Source: Candidatus Omnitrophota bacterium
Lineage (GTDB): Bacteria; Omnitrophota; Gorgyraeia; Aquiviventales; Aquiviventaceae
Reading direction: 5' to 3'
DNA length: 7,738 nucleotides
Assembly (NCBI GenBank): GCA_016180605.1
Contig: JACPAW010000099.1
Location: 1 to 7,738 of the forward strand
Part shown: positions 1 to 6,554 of the stretch, piece by piece
Numbering within the stretch: the stretch's first letter is position 1
How the letters are laid out: each line of letters starts with the position of its first letter
Notes under the pieces: generated by a model
Databases searched by the model: none
The model's input: only the letters and a program-made list of their open reading frames with translations
What the model was told of the DNA's origin: nothing
Translations under genes and position numbers: made by a program

Positions 1-1086
1 GGCTCCGAGAATGGCAGCACTTTTGGCTCCGGTTGTATCGGGAAGGTGATTGATTTTTCCTTGGAAAGTACGCAGCGCTAAATACGCAAATGCAATGGGT
101 TCCTTCGCCTGTGCCGGAATCCCATATCGTTCAATGGGGAAAACCAGCGTGGGATGCAACAGGCGTGTCAAATGATCCATCAAGGTCCGGTTTCTTACTC
201 CACCCCCGCTGACGATGACTTCTTTGATCCGATGGGGAACGAACCGGCGGTAACTGTCCACGATGCTATGGGCGGTGAAATACGTCGTTGTGGCCAGAAC
301 ATCAAGAGGGTGGCGTTCGAGGGTGCTTCCAAAGACCTGGCGCAATAAAGCTTCATTAAAAAGTTCATGCCCGGTTGATTTGGGAGGAGGTTTTCGAAAA
401 TAGGGATGTTGTCCCAGGCGTCCGATGGCTCGGTGGTCTATCCGGCCGCGAAGGGCCAAATGCCCCCGTGCATCATAAAGCATTTTTCCACGGCTGATTT
501 TTCGAACAATAGAGTCCATCAGGCAATTGCCAGGTCCAGTGTCGAAGGCCAGAGTGCGGATATCAGAGCCTACCACCGTGACGTTGGCGATTCCGCCGAT
601 GTTCTGCAGAGCGCGGACCTTGCTCGCTCCAAAAAACATTTCATCGAAATAGGGTATTAAGGGTGCTCCGGAGCCTCCGGCTGCGATATCGCGAGGGCGA
701 AAATTGGCGACGACCGGAATTCCGGTTCGGTGGGCGATGATAGAAGGCTCGCCGATCTGCAGAGTGGAAGGAACAGGGTCATCCGGGCCATGATAAATCG
801 TATGCCCATGCGAACCGATGACGCTCACCCGGCTAGGCGGGATGCGTGATCCTCGCAATAGGGAAAGGGCGGCTTTCGCGAAGTGTTCCCCTAGCTCCAT
901 GTTCAGGGAAGAAAATACCGGAGCGTTCAATTGGGTGCTTCGATGGAGCAACTGCACGATTCGCTGCGGGTAGGAAACGCTGCGTTGCGCCAACAGGCGC
1001 AGCGTCTTGCCGCGGAAAGACACAAGGGCTGCGGAGATCCCATCGCAAGAGGTTCCCGACATAAGCCCAAGCGCCAGGGGAGACAT
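1..1086 (-). CDS. anmK: Anhydro-N-acetylmuramic acid kinase, 3' end cut by window edge
   Basis: The enzyme phosphorylates 1,6-anhydro-MurNAc with ATP while opening the anhydro ring, giving MurNAc-6-phosphate in the cytoplasm for MurQ. Reading the minus strand from the ATG at 1086 gives 362 residues with no stop before the window edge. Family hallmarks appear in order: GLMSGTSCDG near residue 7 (ATP-binding sugar kinase/actin fold), GSHGHTI at 91, FRPRDIAAGGSGAPL at 129, NIGGIAN at 162, FDTGPGN at 181 with Asp182 at the position of the known catalytic base, VSGGGVRN at 292 and AKEPIAFAYLA at 327. The C-terminal GAKSAAILG block is present, so only a few residues are missing. Two positions in the usual ADFR...GGQGAPL block read N and S, which look like conservative variants. 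No good Shine-Dalgarno precedes the ATG. It lies downstream of murQ on the same strand, and an inverted-repeat spacer separates them. Confidence 0.94.
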   Translation of the reverse strand, partial: MSPLALGLMSGTSCDGISAALVSFRGKTLRLLAQRSVSYPQRIVQLLHRSTQLNAPVFSSLNMELGEHFAKAALSLLRGSRIPPSRVSVIGSHGHTIYHGPDDPVPSTLQIGEPSIIAHRTGIPVVANFRPRDIAAGGSGAPLIPYFDEMFFGASKVRALQNIGGIANVTVVGSDIRTLAFDTGPGNCLMDSIVRKISRGKMLYDARGHLALRGRIDHRAIGRLGQHPYFRKPPPKSTGHELFNEALLRQVFGSTLERHPLDVLATTTYFTAHSIVDSYRRFVPHRIKEVIVSGGGVRNRTLMDHLTRLLHPTLVFPIERYGIPAQAKEPIAFAYLALRTFQGKINHLPDTTGAKSAAILGA

Positions 1087-1100
1087 GAGTTAAAAGAATG

Positions 1101-1204
1101 GACTTCAGACGTCAGACTCCAGACATCAGAAAAAACCAAAATCTCGATATTTGATATCGCTTTACGTTCTCTCTGATGTCTCATGTCTGAAGTCTGACGT
1201 CTGA
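1101..1204. repeat. Long inverted repeat between murQ and anmK
   Basis: The left arm (1105-1130) and the reverse complement of the right arm (1172-1204) match almost completely. They differ by one base and by a 7-base extra unit (GAGACAT) in the right arm. Both arms are made of TCAGAC/CAGACAT-type short units. The spacer between them contains a small perfect palindrome, CGATAT-TTG-ATATCG (1145-1159). Transcribed RNA or extruded DNA could form a long hairpin. The right arm overlaps the 3' end of murQ and supplies its stop codon. Function is unknown. It could be a mobile palindromic repeat, an mRNA-stabilising structure or an attenuator between the two genes. Confidence 0.75.
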
Positions 1205-2080
1205 TAAGGCGCGACGGAGGGATCCTTGGGTCTTCGAAAGAAGCGTTTGGGCTTGTACATCAGTCATTCCGCCCAATTGCATGAGGGCCGCGATCTTGAC
1301 GTGGCTATGAGCTTGCCGAAGCAGTTTGGAGGCGCGCTCTTTGGAGCAGCCCGTCAGTTCGCATAATATGCTCAGCGCTCTGGCGCGCAGTTTCCGAGAA
1401 GTCGGGCGCACATCGATCATCCGATTGCCGTAGGTCTTGCCCAGTTGCACCATCGAGGCAAGGGTGAGTTGATTGAGAACCAATTTCGTTGCGGTTGCCG
1501 CCTTAAGGCGGGTTGAGCCGGAGAGGATTTCCGCTCCGGTATCCAGCAGGATTCGAACAGAAGCCAAGATAGGAGAGCTTAAGTTGCAGCTAACCAGTAC
1601 GGTGGTCGCTTTGCGACGGACCGCTTCGCTTAGCGCGGCACTGACGAATGGAGTCACCCCGCTTGCGGTCAGTCCGACGACGACATCCCCAGGATGGAGC
1701 ATTCGCTGCATGAGCCTCTTGGCAGTGCTGCGATTATCCTCGGCTCCTTCCTTAGAGGCGAACACAGCGCTGCGGCCGCCGGCAATAAAGGCTTGAATCA
1801 GAGAAACAGGGGTATGAAAGGTAGGCGGGCATTCGGCTGCTTCAAGTACTCCCAATCTGCCGCTTGTTCCAGCACCGACGAAGAAGAGGCGTTTCCCATC
1901 TGCCAGGGCGACACGAATCAGCCCCACAGCCTCTTCGATGGCTGCCGAGGCTTTCTGGACCGCTCGCACGGCACGGTGATCTTCCTGGTTCATCGTGCGT
2001 AGAATCTTGGCGATGGAGAACTGATCGAGCTGAGCGGTTGCGGGGTGTAGCTTTTCTGTAGGAAGTTGGTCGTAGCGCAT
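1181..2080 (-). CDS. murQ: N-acetylmuramic acid 6-phosphate etherase
   Basis: MurQ cleaves the D-lactyl ether of MurNAc-6-phosphate, producing GlcNAc-6-phosphate and D-lactate, the step after AnmK. From the ATG at 2080 the protein has 299 residues, the usual family length. With this start, Glu83 (in AAECPPTF) and Glu114 (in EGAEDN) fall exactly on the catalytic glutamates of E. coli MurQ, which is the main reason for choosing it over an in-frame ATG at 2134 (317 residues). The SIS sugar-phosphate-binding signature GAGTSGRLGVLEAAE is at 69-83, the second SIS loop GLTASGVTP at 136-144, GSTRLKAATATK at 188-199, and a helical C-terminal domain follows. Small departures from the family are V for R in ASGRTP and A for P in GPE. 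The last seven residues (SDVRLQT) and the stop are encoded by an inverted repeat. Neither start has a clear Shine-Dalgarno. Confidence 0.93.
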   Translation of the reverse strand: MRYDQLPTEKLHPATAQLDQFSIAKILRTMNQEDHRAVRAVQKASAAIEEAVGLIRVALADGKRLFFVGAGTSGRLGVLEAAECPPTFHTPVSLIQAFIAGGRSAVFASKEGAEDNRSTAKRLMQRMLHPGDVVVGLTASGVTPFVSAALSEAVRRKATTVLVSCNLSSPILASVRILLDTGAEILSGSTRLKAATATKLVLNQLTLASMVQLGKTYGNRMIDVRPTSRKLRARALSILCELTGCSKERASKLLRQAHSHVKIAALMQLGGMTDVQAQTLLSKTQGSLRRALSDVRLQT

Positions 2081-2150
2081 GAGGAGGTTAAACAAAACGA
2101 TAACACGACTTGCAAGGGATCGCAACCCCGCCATTGCGCCAGTAGGCTCT

Positions 2151-2331
2151 GCAGCAATCAGCTCGTCAGCTCGTCAGCAATCAGCCATAAGTAAAAGCGA
2201 AGAAAAATATGGGAAACCCAAGGAAAGTTTTAAGCTGGTTTCTGCCGTTTTTGCATACGGCTGACGAGCTTACTGCTGACGAGCCGTCTTTGTTACTTCT
2301 GACGAGCCGACGAGCTGACTGCTGACGAGCC
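2151..2331. repeat. Interspersed CTGACGAG repeats in the murQ-nagZ spacer
   Basis: This gene-free spacer between the divergent murQ and nagZ genes contains several copies of a CTGACGAGC-like unit on the plus strand, at 2259-2285 and 2299-2331. The reverse complement (CTCGTCAG, twice) lies at 2162-2176, flanked by CAATCAGC on both sides. The 2151-2186 block can pair with either right-hand block, giving alternative hairpins. The middle (2190-2250) is AT-richer and contains a short GCCGT/ACGGC stem. The bidirectional promoters of the two genes must lie in or beside it. I see no protein-coding signal here. Confidence 0.7.
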
Positions 2332-2375
2332 AAACAGGGCTCTACTATCAGCTTCCCTAAGCGGCGCATACCCTT

Positions 2376-2388
2376 TATGATAAAGGCA
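2376..2388 (+). promoter_or_regulatory. Possible -10 element giving a leaderless nagZ mRNA
   Basis: TATGAT at 2376-2381 is a good -10 hexamer. A start about seven bases downstream would fall on the nagZ ATG itself, so the message could be leaderless. This fits the absence of a usable Shine-Dalgarno: the AAGG at 2383-2386 is only one base from the ATG. No convincing -35 is visible at the expected distance, so the call is weak. Confidence 0.3.
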
Positions 2389-3380
2389 TGTCAGGCGATC
2401 CCTCCTTAGAGGATCTCATTGGAATCCAGCTCTGTGTAGGACTCTCTGGTTTAGAGCCCACATCTGAAGAAATCCAGAGTTTGAAACGAACCCGCGCCCG
2501 AAGCCTAGTCGTTTTTGATCGCAATTTCGAATCGCCGCAGCAGTTTCTTGAGTTGCAGAAGAAGCTCAAAGAAGTTTTGAACCGAGAGCTTGTCCTTATG
2601 GTCGATCACGAAGGCGGTAGAGTCATTCGTTTTAAAAATGGAGTCACCCGTTTTCCATCTGCACGCGAACAAGCAGCTCTGGGTTTTGCTGCCATTACCC
2701 AGCAAGGGATGGTGGAAGCGCAAGAATTAAAAACGCTGGGAGTCCGGGTGAACCTCGCTCCTTGCGTGGATGTGGTTGTGGATGGATCTGATCCTATCAT
2801 CGGGGATCGCTCCTACGGGTCGGATCCCGAAGAGGTTAGCGGGTTGGGTGCTGCGAGAATCCACGGCTTGCAAGGCCATGGAATCGCTGCTTGTGCAAAG
2901 CATTTTCCAGGACTAGGCTGCGTTCCCAAGGACCCTCACCGCGTGCTTCCTACCATTGAAACCAGTTGGGAGGAAATGGAGGAAATCCATCTAGCTCCGT
3001 TTCAAAAGGCAATCGAAGAGAAAGTAGCAATGGTCATGTCCTCTCATGTTTGCTATCCAGGGCTCGGAGAACCCGGAAACCTTCCCGCTACCTTTTCCAG
3101 GCATCTGATTCATGGGTTACTCAGGGAGCGTTTTCATTTTAATGGGCTGATTCTGACGGATGATCTGGAAATGGGGGCTCTTCGACAATTGGGTTCTATG
3201 GGGGAATTGGCTATCCGGGCAACCGAGGCTGGACATGACCTGCTTTTGATTTGCTCGGACCTCGATGCCGCTTGCCAGGCAGCAGAAAAGCTTCGGATAG
3301 CCTACCAGAATGGCCGCCTATCGGTGGAGGATCTTCGGGTTACCGCCACGCGCTTTGAGCAAACTCTAGGCCTCCACTGA
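2388..3380 (+). CDS. nagZ: Beta-N-acetylglucosaminidase, GH3 family NagZ type
   Basis: The enzyme hydrolyses the GlcNAc-beta-1,4-anhydroMurNAc bond of recycled muropeptides, giving the substrate for the divergent anmK/murQ genes. It has 330 residues, a single GH3 TIM-barrel domain and no signal peptide, as expected for cytoplasmic NagZ. Motifs are VDHEGGRVIRF at 72-82, NLAPCVDV at 122-129, AKHFPG at 170-175, the Asp182-Pro-His184 general acid/base dyad in KDPHRVLP, and the nucleophile Asp258 in LTDDLEMGA. The usual PGHG turn before the dyad reads PGLG here, but the dyad and nucleophile are intact. The ATG at 2388 is used because the N-terminal barrel strand (IGIQLCVG) begins a few residues later. 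There is no operon partner downstream. The next 378 bases are gene-free and structured. Confidence 0.94.
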   Translation: MSGDPSLEDLIGIQLCVGLSGLEPTSEEIQSLKRTRARSLVVFDRNFESPQQFLELQKKLKEVLNRELVLMVDHEGGRVIRFKNGVTRFPSAREQAALGFAAITQQGMVEAQELKTLGVRVNLAPCVDVVVDGSDPIIGDRSYGSDPEEVSGLGAARIHGLQGHGIAACAKHFPGLGCVPKDPHRVLPTIETSWEEMEEIHLAPFQKAIEEKVAMVMSSHVCYPGLGEPGNLPATFSRHLIHGLLRERFHFNGLILTDDLEMGALRQLGSMGELAIRATEAGHDLLLICSDLDAACQAAEKLRIAYQNGRLSVEDLRVTATRFEQTLGLH

Positions 3381-3429
3381 GGGATCGACTCTTGTTCGTT
3401 AGTTCTGAAATATGGTAAGCTTTCTATTT

Positions 3430-3738
3430 GGGAGCCGATAAAGGCACACTCCCGTTGTAGGTGCGGCGGACCTGTAGCGATGCTACAGGGGTCGAAAGAC
3501 GGGGTCGCAAAGCAGAAGACCTAAGTCACGCGATGCGGCGGGCGAGCGCTGGAGAAGCGTATGGAGCAGGTAGCTCCACAGAGGCGCCTCAAGGTCCGTT
3601 GTGCGTGATATGGTGGCTTCGCTACCGAAGCTTCTGAGGGCGCTTTGGTCGCCTTGTCCGGCTCCCTTGACTTCATCATTCCAATTCTACCTATCGTTCT
3701 GTTATAAGCGCAGCGAGCTAGCTCGCTGCGCAATTTTT
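3430..3738 (+). ncRNA. Hairpin-rich leader or small RNA, partly GEMM-I-like
   Basis: No gene is seen between nagZ and the nuclease, but strong hairpins crowd this stretch: CCTGTAGC/GCTACAGG (3471-3489, 8 bp), GTC-GAAA-GAC (3491-3500), TGGAGC/GCTCCA (3562-3578), the palindrome GAGGCGCCTC (3581-3590), GGTGGC/GCTACC (3612-3626, one G-T pair) and a terminator at 3708-3738. The order GAAA tetraloop, ACGGGGTCGCAAAGC (3499-3513), then ACCTAAG (3519-3525) resembles the 3' side of the c-di-GMP-I (GEMM) core. GGCACAC with TCCCGT just after it (3443-3455) could be the 5' side, TCCCGT pairing with ACGGGG. The canonical GGCAAA strand is not exact and the P3 GGTA/TACC stem is not evident. This is therefore a structured-RNA candidate, with the riboswitch class uncertain. 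Confidence 0.33.
3708..3738 (+). terminator. Intrinsic terminator just before the nuclease gene
   Basis: A perfect GC-rich palindrome, arms GCGCAGCGAGCT (3708-3719) and AGCTCGCTGCGC (3720-3731), folds as at least a 10-bp stem with a 4-base loop and is followed by AATTTTT. It sits 20 bases before the next ATG. It must either end a transcript coming from the spacer or nagZ, or act as a regulated leader terminator for the nuclease gene. Confidence 0.72.
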
Positions 3739-3758
3739 ATGTACAATAAAGGCACATC

Positions 3759-4541
3759 ATGCGTGCCCTTTCCGCTTCTACTTTGAAATTATTCCAGGAA
3801 TGCCCCCGTTGTTTCTGGTTACACATTAAAGAGCGGCTGGAACGTCCGCGCGGGCCGTTTCCTTCGCTTCCTTCAGGAATGGATCGCGTGCTGAAAGTCT
3901 ATTTCGATGCTTACCGTAGAGAAGGCCGTCTACCGCCACTGATTGCCGGCAAGTTCAATGGTCAGCTATCGACTCAAGAGTTGACGCTAGGCTTCAACGA
4001 CCCAAAGACGGGAGCTCGACTTTGGGGGAAGCTGGATGACTGCGTGATCCTGCCGGATTCGCGTCTGGCTCCGTTAGATCACAAAACAAGGGCTTCGGCA
4101 CCGGATGGGGTAGGCTATACGGAGAAGTACTATAAATTCCAGATGGATGTCTACACGCTACTCTTAGAGCGGTGCGGCCAGTCGACAAGCCGCACGGCTT
4201 ACGTCGTCTATTACTACCCGCTTGAAGGCTCCCTTCACGAAGGGGTTCCGTTTGGAGTGGCGGTTCACGAAATTACCACGCACCCGGAATCCGCTTATGC
4301 CACATTCGCAGCCGCATGCCGCTGCCTGGAGGGTTCGCTCCCATCTGCTGCTGCGCAGTGCGGGTACTGTCGATGGATCGAGAATCGCGCATCGGTTGCG
4401 CAAAGTGCTCCTACGGTGCAAAATGCTCCCGTGGTTACCATCACGAAGGCTTCGCCAAAAAGAACGGTCGCCTCAGCGCCTGAGGTGTCACTTCTAAATG
4501 ATCTTTTCCCAGAAATCGCAACGGAAAAGGAGAACCCTTGA
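3759..4541 (+). CDS. PD-(D/E)XK nuclease, Cas4/RecB-like, possible Fe-S protein
   Basis: The 260-residue protein belongs to the PD-(D/E)XK family of the Cas4/RecB C-terminal nuclease type, and probably acts on DNA ends or single strands. The order of elements is diagnostic: an N-terminal SASTLKLFQECPRCFW (5-20), GKLDD at 90-94 with the metal-binding Asp, APLDHKTR at 104-111 giving the D-x-K core (Asp107, Lys109), and the QMDVY helix (Gln128, Tyr132). Cys15 and Cys18 near the N-terminus, with Cys201 and Cys204 in QCGYCRW, are placed like the cysteines that hold a 4Fe-4S cluster in Cas4 and AddB, so a cluster is plausible. The tail beyond 212 looks disordered. There is no CRISPR array or cas1/cas2 in the window, so this is a stand-alone relative and not a CRISPR Cas4. 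AAAGG lies six bases before the ATG as a ribosome-binding site. A membrane-protein gene overlaps its stop. Confidence 0.8.
   Translation: MRALSASTLKLFQECPRCFWLHIKERLERPRGPFPSLPSGMDRVLKVYFDAYRREGRLPPLIAGKFNGQLSTQELTLGFNDPKTGARLWGKLDDCVILPDSRLAPLDHKTRASAPDGVGYTEKYYKFQMDVYTLLLERCGQSTSRTAYVVYYYPLEGSLHEGVPFGVAVHEITTHPESAYATFAAACRCLEGSLPSAAAQCGYCRWIENRASVAQSAPTVQNAPVVTITKASPKRTVASAPEVSLLNDLFPEIATEKENP
4527..4532 (+). promoter_or_regulatory. Ribosome-binding site that sets the start at 4541
   Basis: AAGGAG lies within the end of the nuclease gene, eight bases before the ATG at 4541. This spacing favours ATG 4541 over the adjacent in-frame TTG at 4538. Confidence 0.65.
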
Positions 4542-5161
4542 TGCGCCGATTACTGCCGATCTGGATTGGAGTGAGTGTCGTCATGGTTTGGGTGGGGTTT
4601 GTCCTGCCGTGGGTAAGATTGGAAACGCATGAGCCTGATTTGGTTCAGAAAATCCGCAAGGCCGCTCCGTTACGTGATACGGTGGATGGGTTATTGCAGG
4701 ATGTCAATCGGGTCACCCTGACGATCCGACGAGGAGCAGAAAAGGTGACCGGCGAGCTTCCCCGGCTTGAGGATTTACCGCGCCATGTCAGCGGCCTGCA
4801 AGTGCCGCAGCTTGCCAACAGCCAGCAAGCCAAGCTTGCCGCAATGGTCATGGAGCTGATCGTCGGAGCACAGCAGTACTTGGGGCTTAAAAGCTACGCC
4901 GTTTACCTGTTGCCAGGAATGCTTTCGTTATTCGGTCTTGTCTTGATACTCTGGAATAAGCATACGATAGTCGTATGGGTGGCAATCGGTCTTTGTGTGG
5001 CCATCGCGGCACTTGGCTTCTGGAAGCTATTGACGACGAAGGCGGAGGCGCTGGTTGTCACCATGACGATTGGAGAAGGTTTGTGGCTTTCCTTGTGGGC
5101 TTATATTGTTTTGGCAATCGGCGCTGCTGGTTATTTAATGATAAAACCACATCGGACTTAA
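4541..5161 (+). CDS. Four-helix membrane protein of unknown function
   Basis: I do not recognise the family. The protein has 206 residues. A hydrophobic helix at 7-25 is followed by a polar, helix-prone soluble segment of about 90 residues (27-117). Three more hydrophobic helices lie at about 119-138, 142-162 and 181-201, with a short basic tail (KPHRT). The soluble domain between helix 1 and helix 2 probably faces the periplasm, since the N-terminus (MRR) and the end of helix 2 (WNKH) carry cytoplasmic-type positive charges. The gene overlaps the nuclease stop by one base (TGATG) and has a good AAGGAG site, so translation is probably coupled to the nuclease and the two may work together. No catalytic motif is visible. 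It is the last gene before the tRNA-Phe promoter. Confidence 0.7.
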   Translation: MRRLLPIWIGVSVVMVWVGFVLPWVRLETHEPDLVQKIRKAAPLRDTVDGLLQDVNRVTLTIRRGAEKVTGELPRLEDLPRHVSGLQVPQLANSQQAKLAAMVMELIVGAQQYLGLKSYAVYLLPGMLSLFGLVLILWNKHTIVVWVAIGLCVAIAALGFWKLLTTKAEALVVTMTIGEGLWLSLWAYIVLAIGAAGYLMIKPHRT

Positions 5162-5170
5162 GCGTTGTGA

Positions 5171-5200
5171 TTGACACCTCTTCTACGCAAGACCTATAAT
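5171..5200 (+). promoter_or_regulatory. Sigma70 promoter for tRNA-Phe
   Basis: TTGACA (5171-5176) and TATAAT (5195-5200) are perfect consensus hexamers with an 18-base spacer. The predicted start near 5207 leaves a leader of roughly 28 bases before the tRNA. That leader contains a GCCGAC/GTCGGC hairpin (5205-5224) that may help 5' processing. It may also transcribe the kinase gene if the terminator after the tRNA leaks. Confidence 0.85.
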
Positions 5201-5234
5201 GCCTGCCGACGAGTAACTGTCGGCTGGATTTCAT

Positions 5235-5307
5235 GCCGGGATAGCTCAGGTAGTAGAGCGCAGGTCTGAAAAACCTGGCGTCCCCAGTGCAAGTCTGGGT
5301 CCCGGCG
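5235..5307 (+). tRNA. tRNA-Phe (anticodon GAA) with atypical elbow
   Basis: All four stems pair perfectly: acceptor GCCGGGA/TCCCGGC, D stem GCTC/GAGC, anticodon stem CAGGT/ACCTG with loop CTGAAAA (anticodon GAA, phenylalanine), and T stem CCCAG/CTGGG. CCA is not encoded. Three usually invariant or identity positions are unusual. The T loop is TGCAAGT, with G instead of T at position 55. The D loop is AGGTAGTA, with A instead of G at position 18. The discriminator is G73 where A is usual for tRNA-Phe. Positions 18 and 55 normally contact each other at the elbow. The strong promoter argues that it is expressed. It may be a functional variant, or a decaying or specialised copy. Confidence 0.88.
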
Positions 5308-5314
5308 CCTTTTT
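5300..5314 (+). terminator. Possible terminator formed at the tRNA-Phe 3' end
   Basis: A run of five T residues (5310-5314) follows GGCGCC directly after the tRNA acceptor stem. The GC-rich 3' half of the tRNA plus this T run could act as an intrinsic terminator. A separate dedicated hairpin is not evident. Confidence 0.35.
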
Positions 5315-5347
5315 CTAATTTCTGATTTTCTGATTCTTGAGGGATAA

Positions 5348-6517
5348 ATGAACGATTCACTGGATGTCCTTGTAGTGGACGATGAACCCAAAATTTGCCA
5401 GGTATTAGAGCAAATTTTGACGGCTCGGGGTTGTCGCGTACGGGTTGCGAAGGATGGCCTTGAGGGCCTTGGCTTTTTTCAGCAGCAGGCCGCTGAAGTA
5501 GTCATCACCGACATCAAGATGCCTAAGCTCAACGGCTTGGAATTGATGCGGGAGCTCAAGCGGCTGGACCCGCTTTTGAACATCGTGGTCATCACCGCTT
5601 ATCCTTCCATCGAGGGTGCCGTAGATGCCATGAAACACGGCGCTTGTGATTTCATCACCAAGCCCTTCGAAATCTCCCAAGTCCAGGCCATTCTTTATCG
5701 CTGCCAGCAGCGTTTAAGCTTGTCTAAACAGTTGCGTGCCCAGGGAGAAGAGCTCGTCAAGCTCGAGGAGCTCAATCGGCGGCTGGCAGAACTCAACGAC
5801 ATGAAAAGCCAATTCCTGGCGGCTCTGTCGCATGAGGTCAACACTCCTTTGTGCCTGATGAGCGAGTGGATTTATTTGCTCTCGGATGGAACGCTCGGCC
5901 GATTATCCAACGACCAGGAACATGCCGTCGATGTTCTCATTGCGGCCTACGAGCGGCTGCATCGGCTCTTGCGCCAACTCATCGATTTGATGCAAGGACA
6001 CACGATTGTCTTGCACCGGCAAGCCATCGGTGTTCAGGAGATTGTCCAACAGGCGATTGCTGCGGTGACTCCCAAGGCATTGGGGCGTTCCATTGTGATT
6101 ACGACCAATCTTCCAGAGCCTCCTTTTATGGTGGAGGTGGATCGAAATCGGTGTGTGGCAGCCGTCGAGTATATCCTCGATAACGCCATCAAGTTTAGCC
6201 ACGAGAAAGGAAGCATTTATGTGGATATTGCCGACACAGCAGAGGCGGTTACCGTGCGTATTCGAGACAGCGGAATCGGCATCCCCGAAGAGGAACAAGA
6301 CAAGGTTTTCTCGGCTTTTTATCAAGTCGACCGCCGGCTGAACCGGGAATTCGAAGGGGCGGGGATCGGCTTAGCCCTTGCCAAACGCTATATGGAACTG
6401 CATGGCGGCTCCGTACGTTTATCGAGTGCGGTGGATGTCGGAACGACCGTCACTCTAAGCTTTCCACACGTTACGACTTCCGTGACCCCACCTCCTGCTT
6501 CCGAAACACCACTCTAA
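5348..6517 (+). CDS. Soluble hybrid sensor: receiver domain fused to histidine kinase
   Basis: This 389-residue protein has no membrane segment, so it is cytoplasmic. An N-terminal receiver domain (5-122) has the acidic pair Asp11/Asp12, phospho-acceptor Asp55 (ITDIKMP), Thr83 and Lys105 (TKPF). A charged coiled-coil linker (about 125-155) leads to the HisKA dimerisation domain with the H box SHEVNTPL, His162. The HATPase domain follows, with N box DNAIKF (Asn279), G1 DSGIGIP (304-315 region), F box FSAFYQ and G2 GAGIGLALAKR (338-347). All catalytic boxes are intact; the H box has V-N where E-L-R-T-P-type kinases have L-R. The order REC-HisKA-HATPase suggests a kinase whose activity is controlled by phosphorylation from another kinase. 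No partner regulator with an output domain is in the window. GAGGG stands a few bases before the ATG. The zinc-ribbon/HEAT gene follows on the same strand and could be co-transcribed. Confidence 0.9.
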   Translation: MNDSLDVLVVDDEPKICQVLEQILTARGCRVRVAKDGLEGLGFFQQQAAEVVITDIKMPKLNGLELMRELKRLDPLLNIVVITAYPSIEGAVDAMKHGACDFITKPFEISQVQAILYRCQQRLSLSKQLRAQGEELVKLEELNRRLAELNDMKSQFLAALSHEVNTPLCLMSEWIYLLSDGTLGRLSNDQEHAVDVLIAAYERLHRLLRQLIDLMQGHTIVLHRQAIGVQEIVQQAIAAVTPKALGRSIVITTNLPEPPFMVEVDRNRCVAAVEYILDNAIKFSHEKGSIYVDIADTAEAVTVRIRDSGIGIPEEEQDKVFSAFYQVDRRLNREFEGAGIGLALAKRYMELHGGSVRLSSAVDVGTTVTLSFPHVTTSVTPPPASETPL

Positions 6518-6538
6518 ACATTTGAAGATTTGTCACAT

Positions 6539-6554
6539 CGCCGGTGTAGCTCAG
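6539..6554 (+). repeat. 16-base copy of the tRNA-Thr 5' end
   Basis: CGCCGGTGTAGCTCAG here is identical to 7469-7484, which is the base before and the first 15 bases of tRNA-Thr (acceptor 5' strand plus half the D arm). The match stops inside the D loop and no 3' tRNA half follows, so it is a fragment, not a gene. The two copies are 930 bases apart and flank the zinc-ribbon/HEAT gene. Confidence 0.7.

Noticed and set aside
846..1176. Plus-strand open frames opposite anmK and the spacer
   Set aside because: They overlap the clear AnmK coding sequence on the other strand, and the composition follows the antisense of that gene.
2081..2134. Longer MurQ starting at the ATG at 2134
   Set aside because: The extra 18 residues lack family similarity and would shift the catalytic glutamates from the E. 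coli numbering. There is also no ribosome-binding site.
3521..3733. Small open frames on both strands in the nagZ-nuclease spacer
   Set aside because: They run through hairpins and the terminator palindrome, have no ribosome-binding sites, and their translations show no domain-like pattern.
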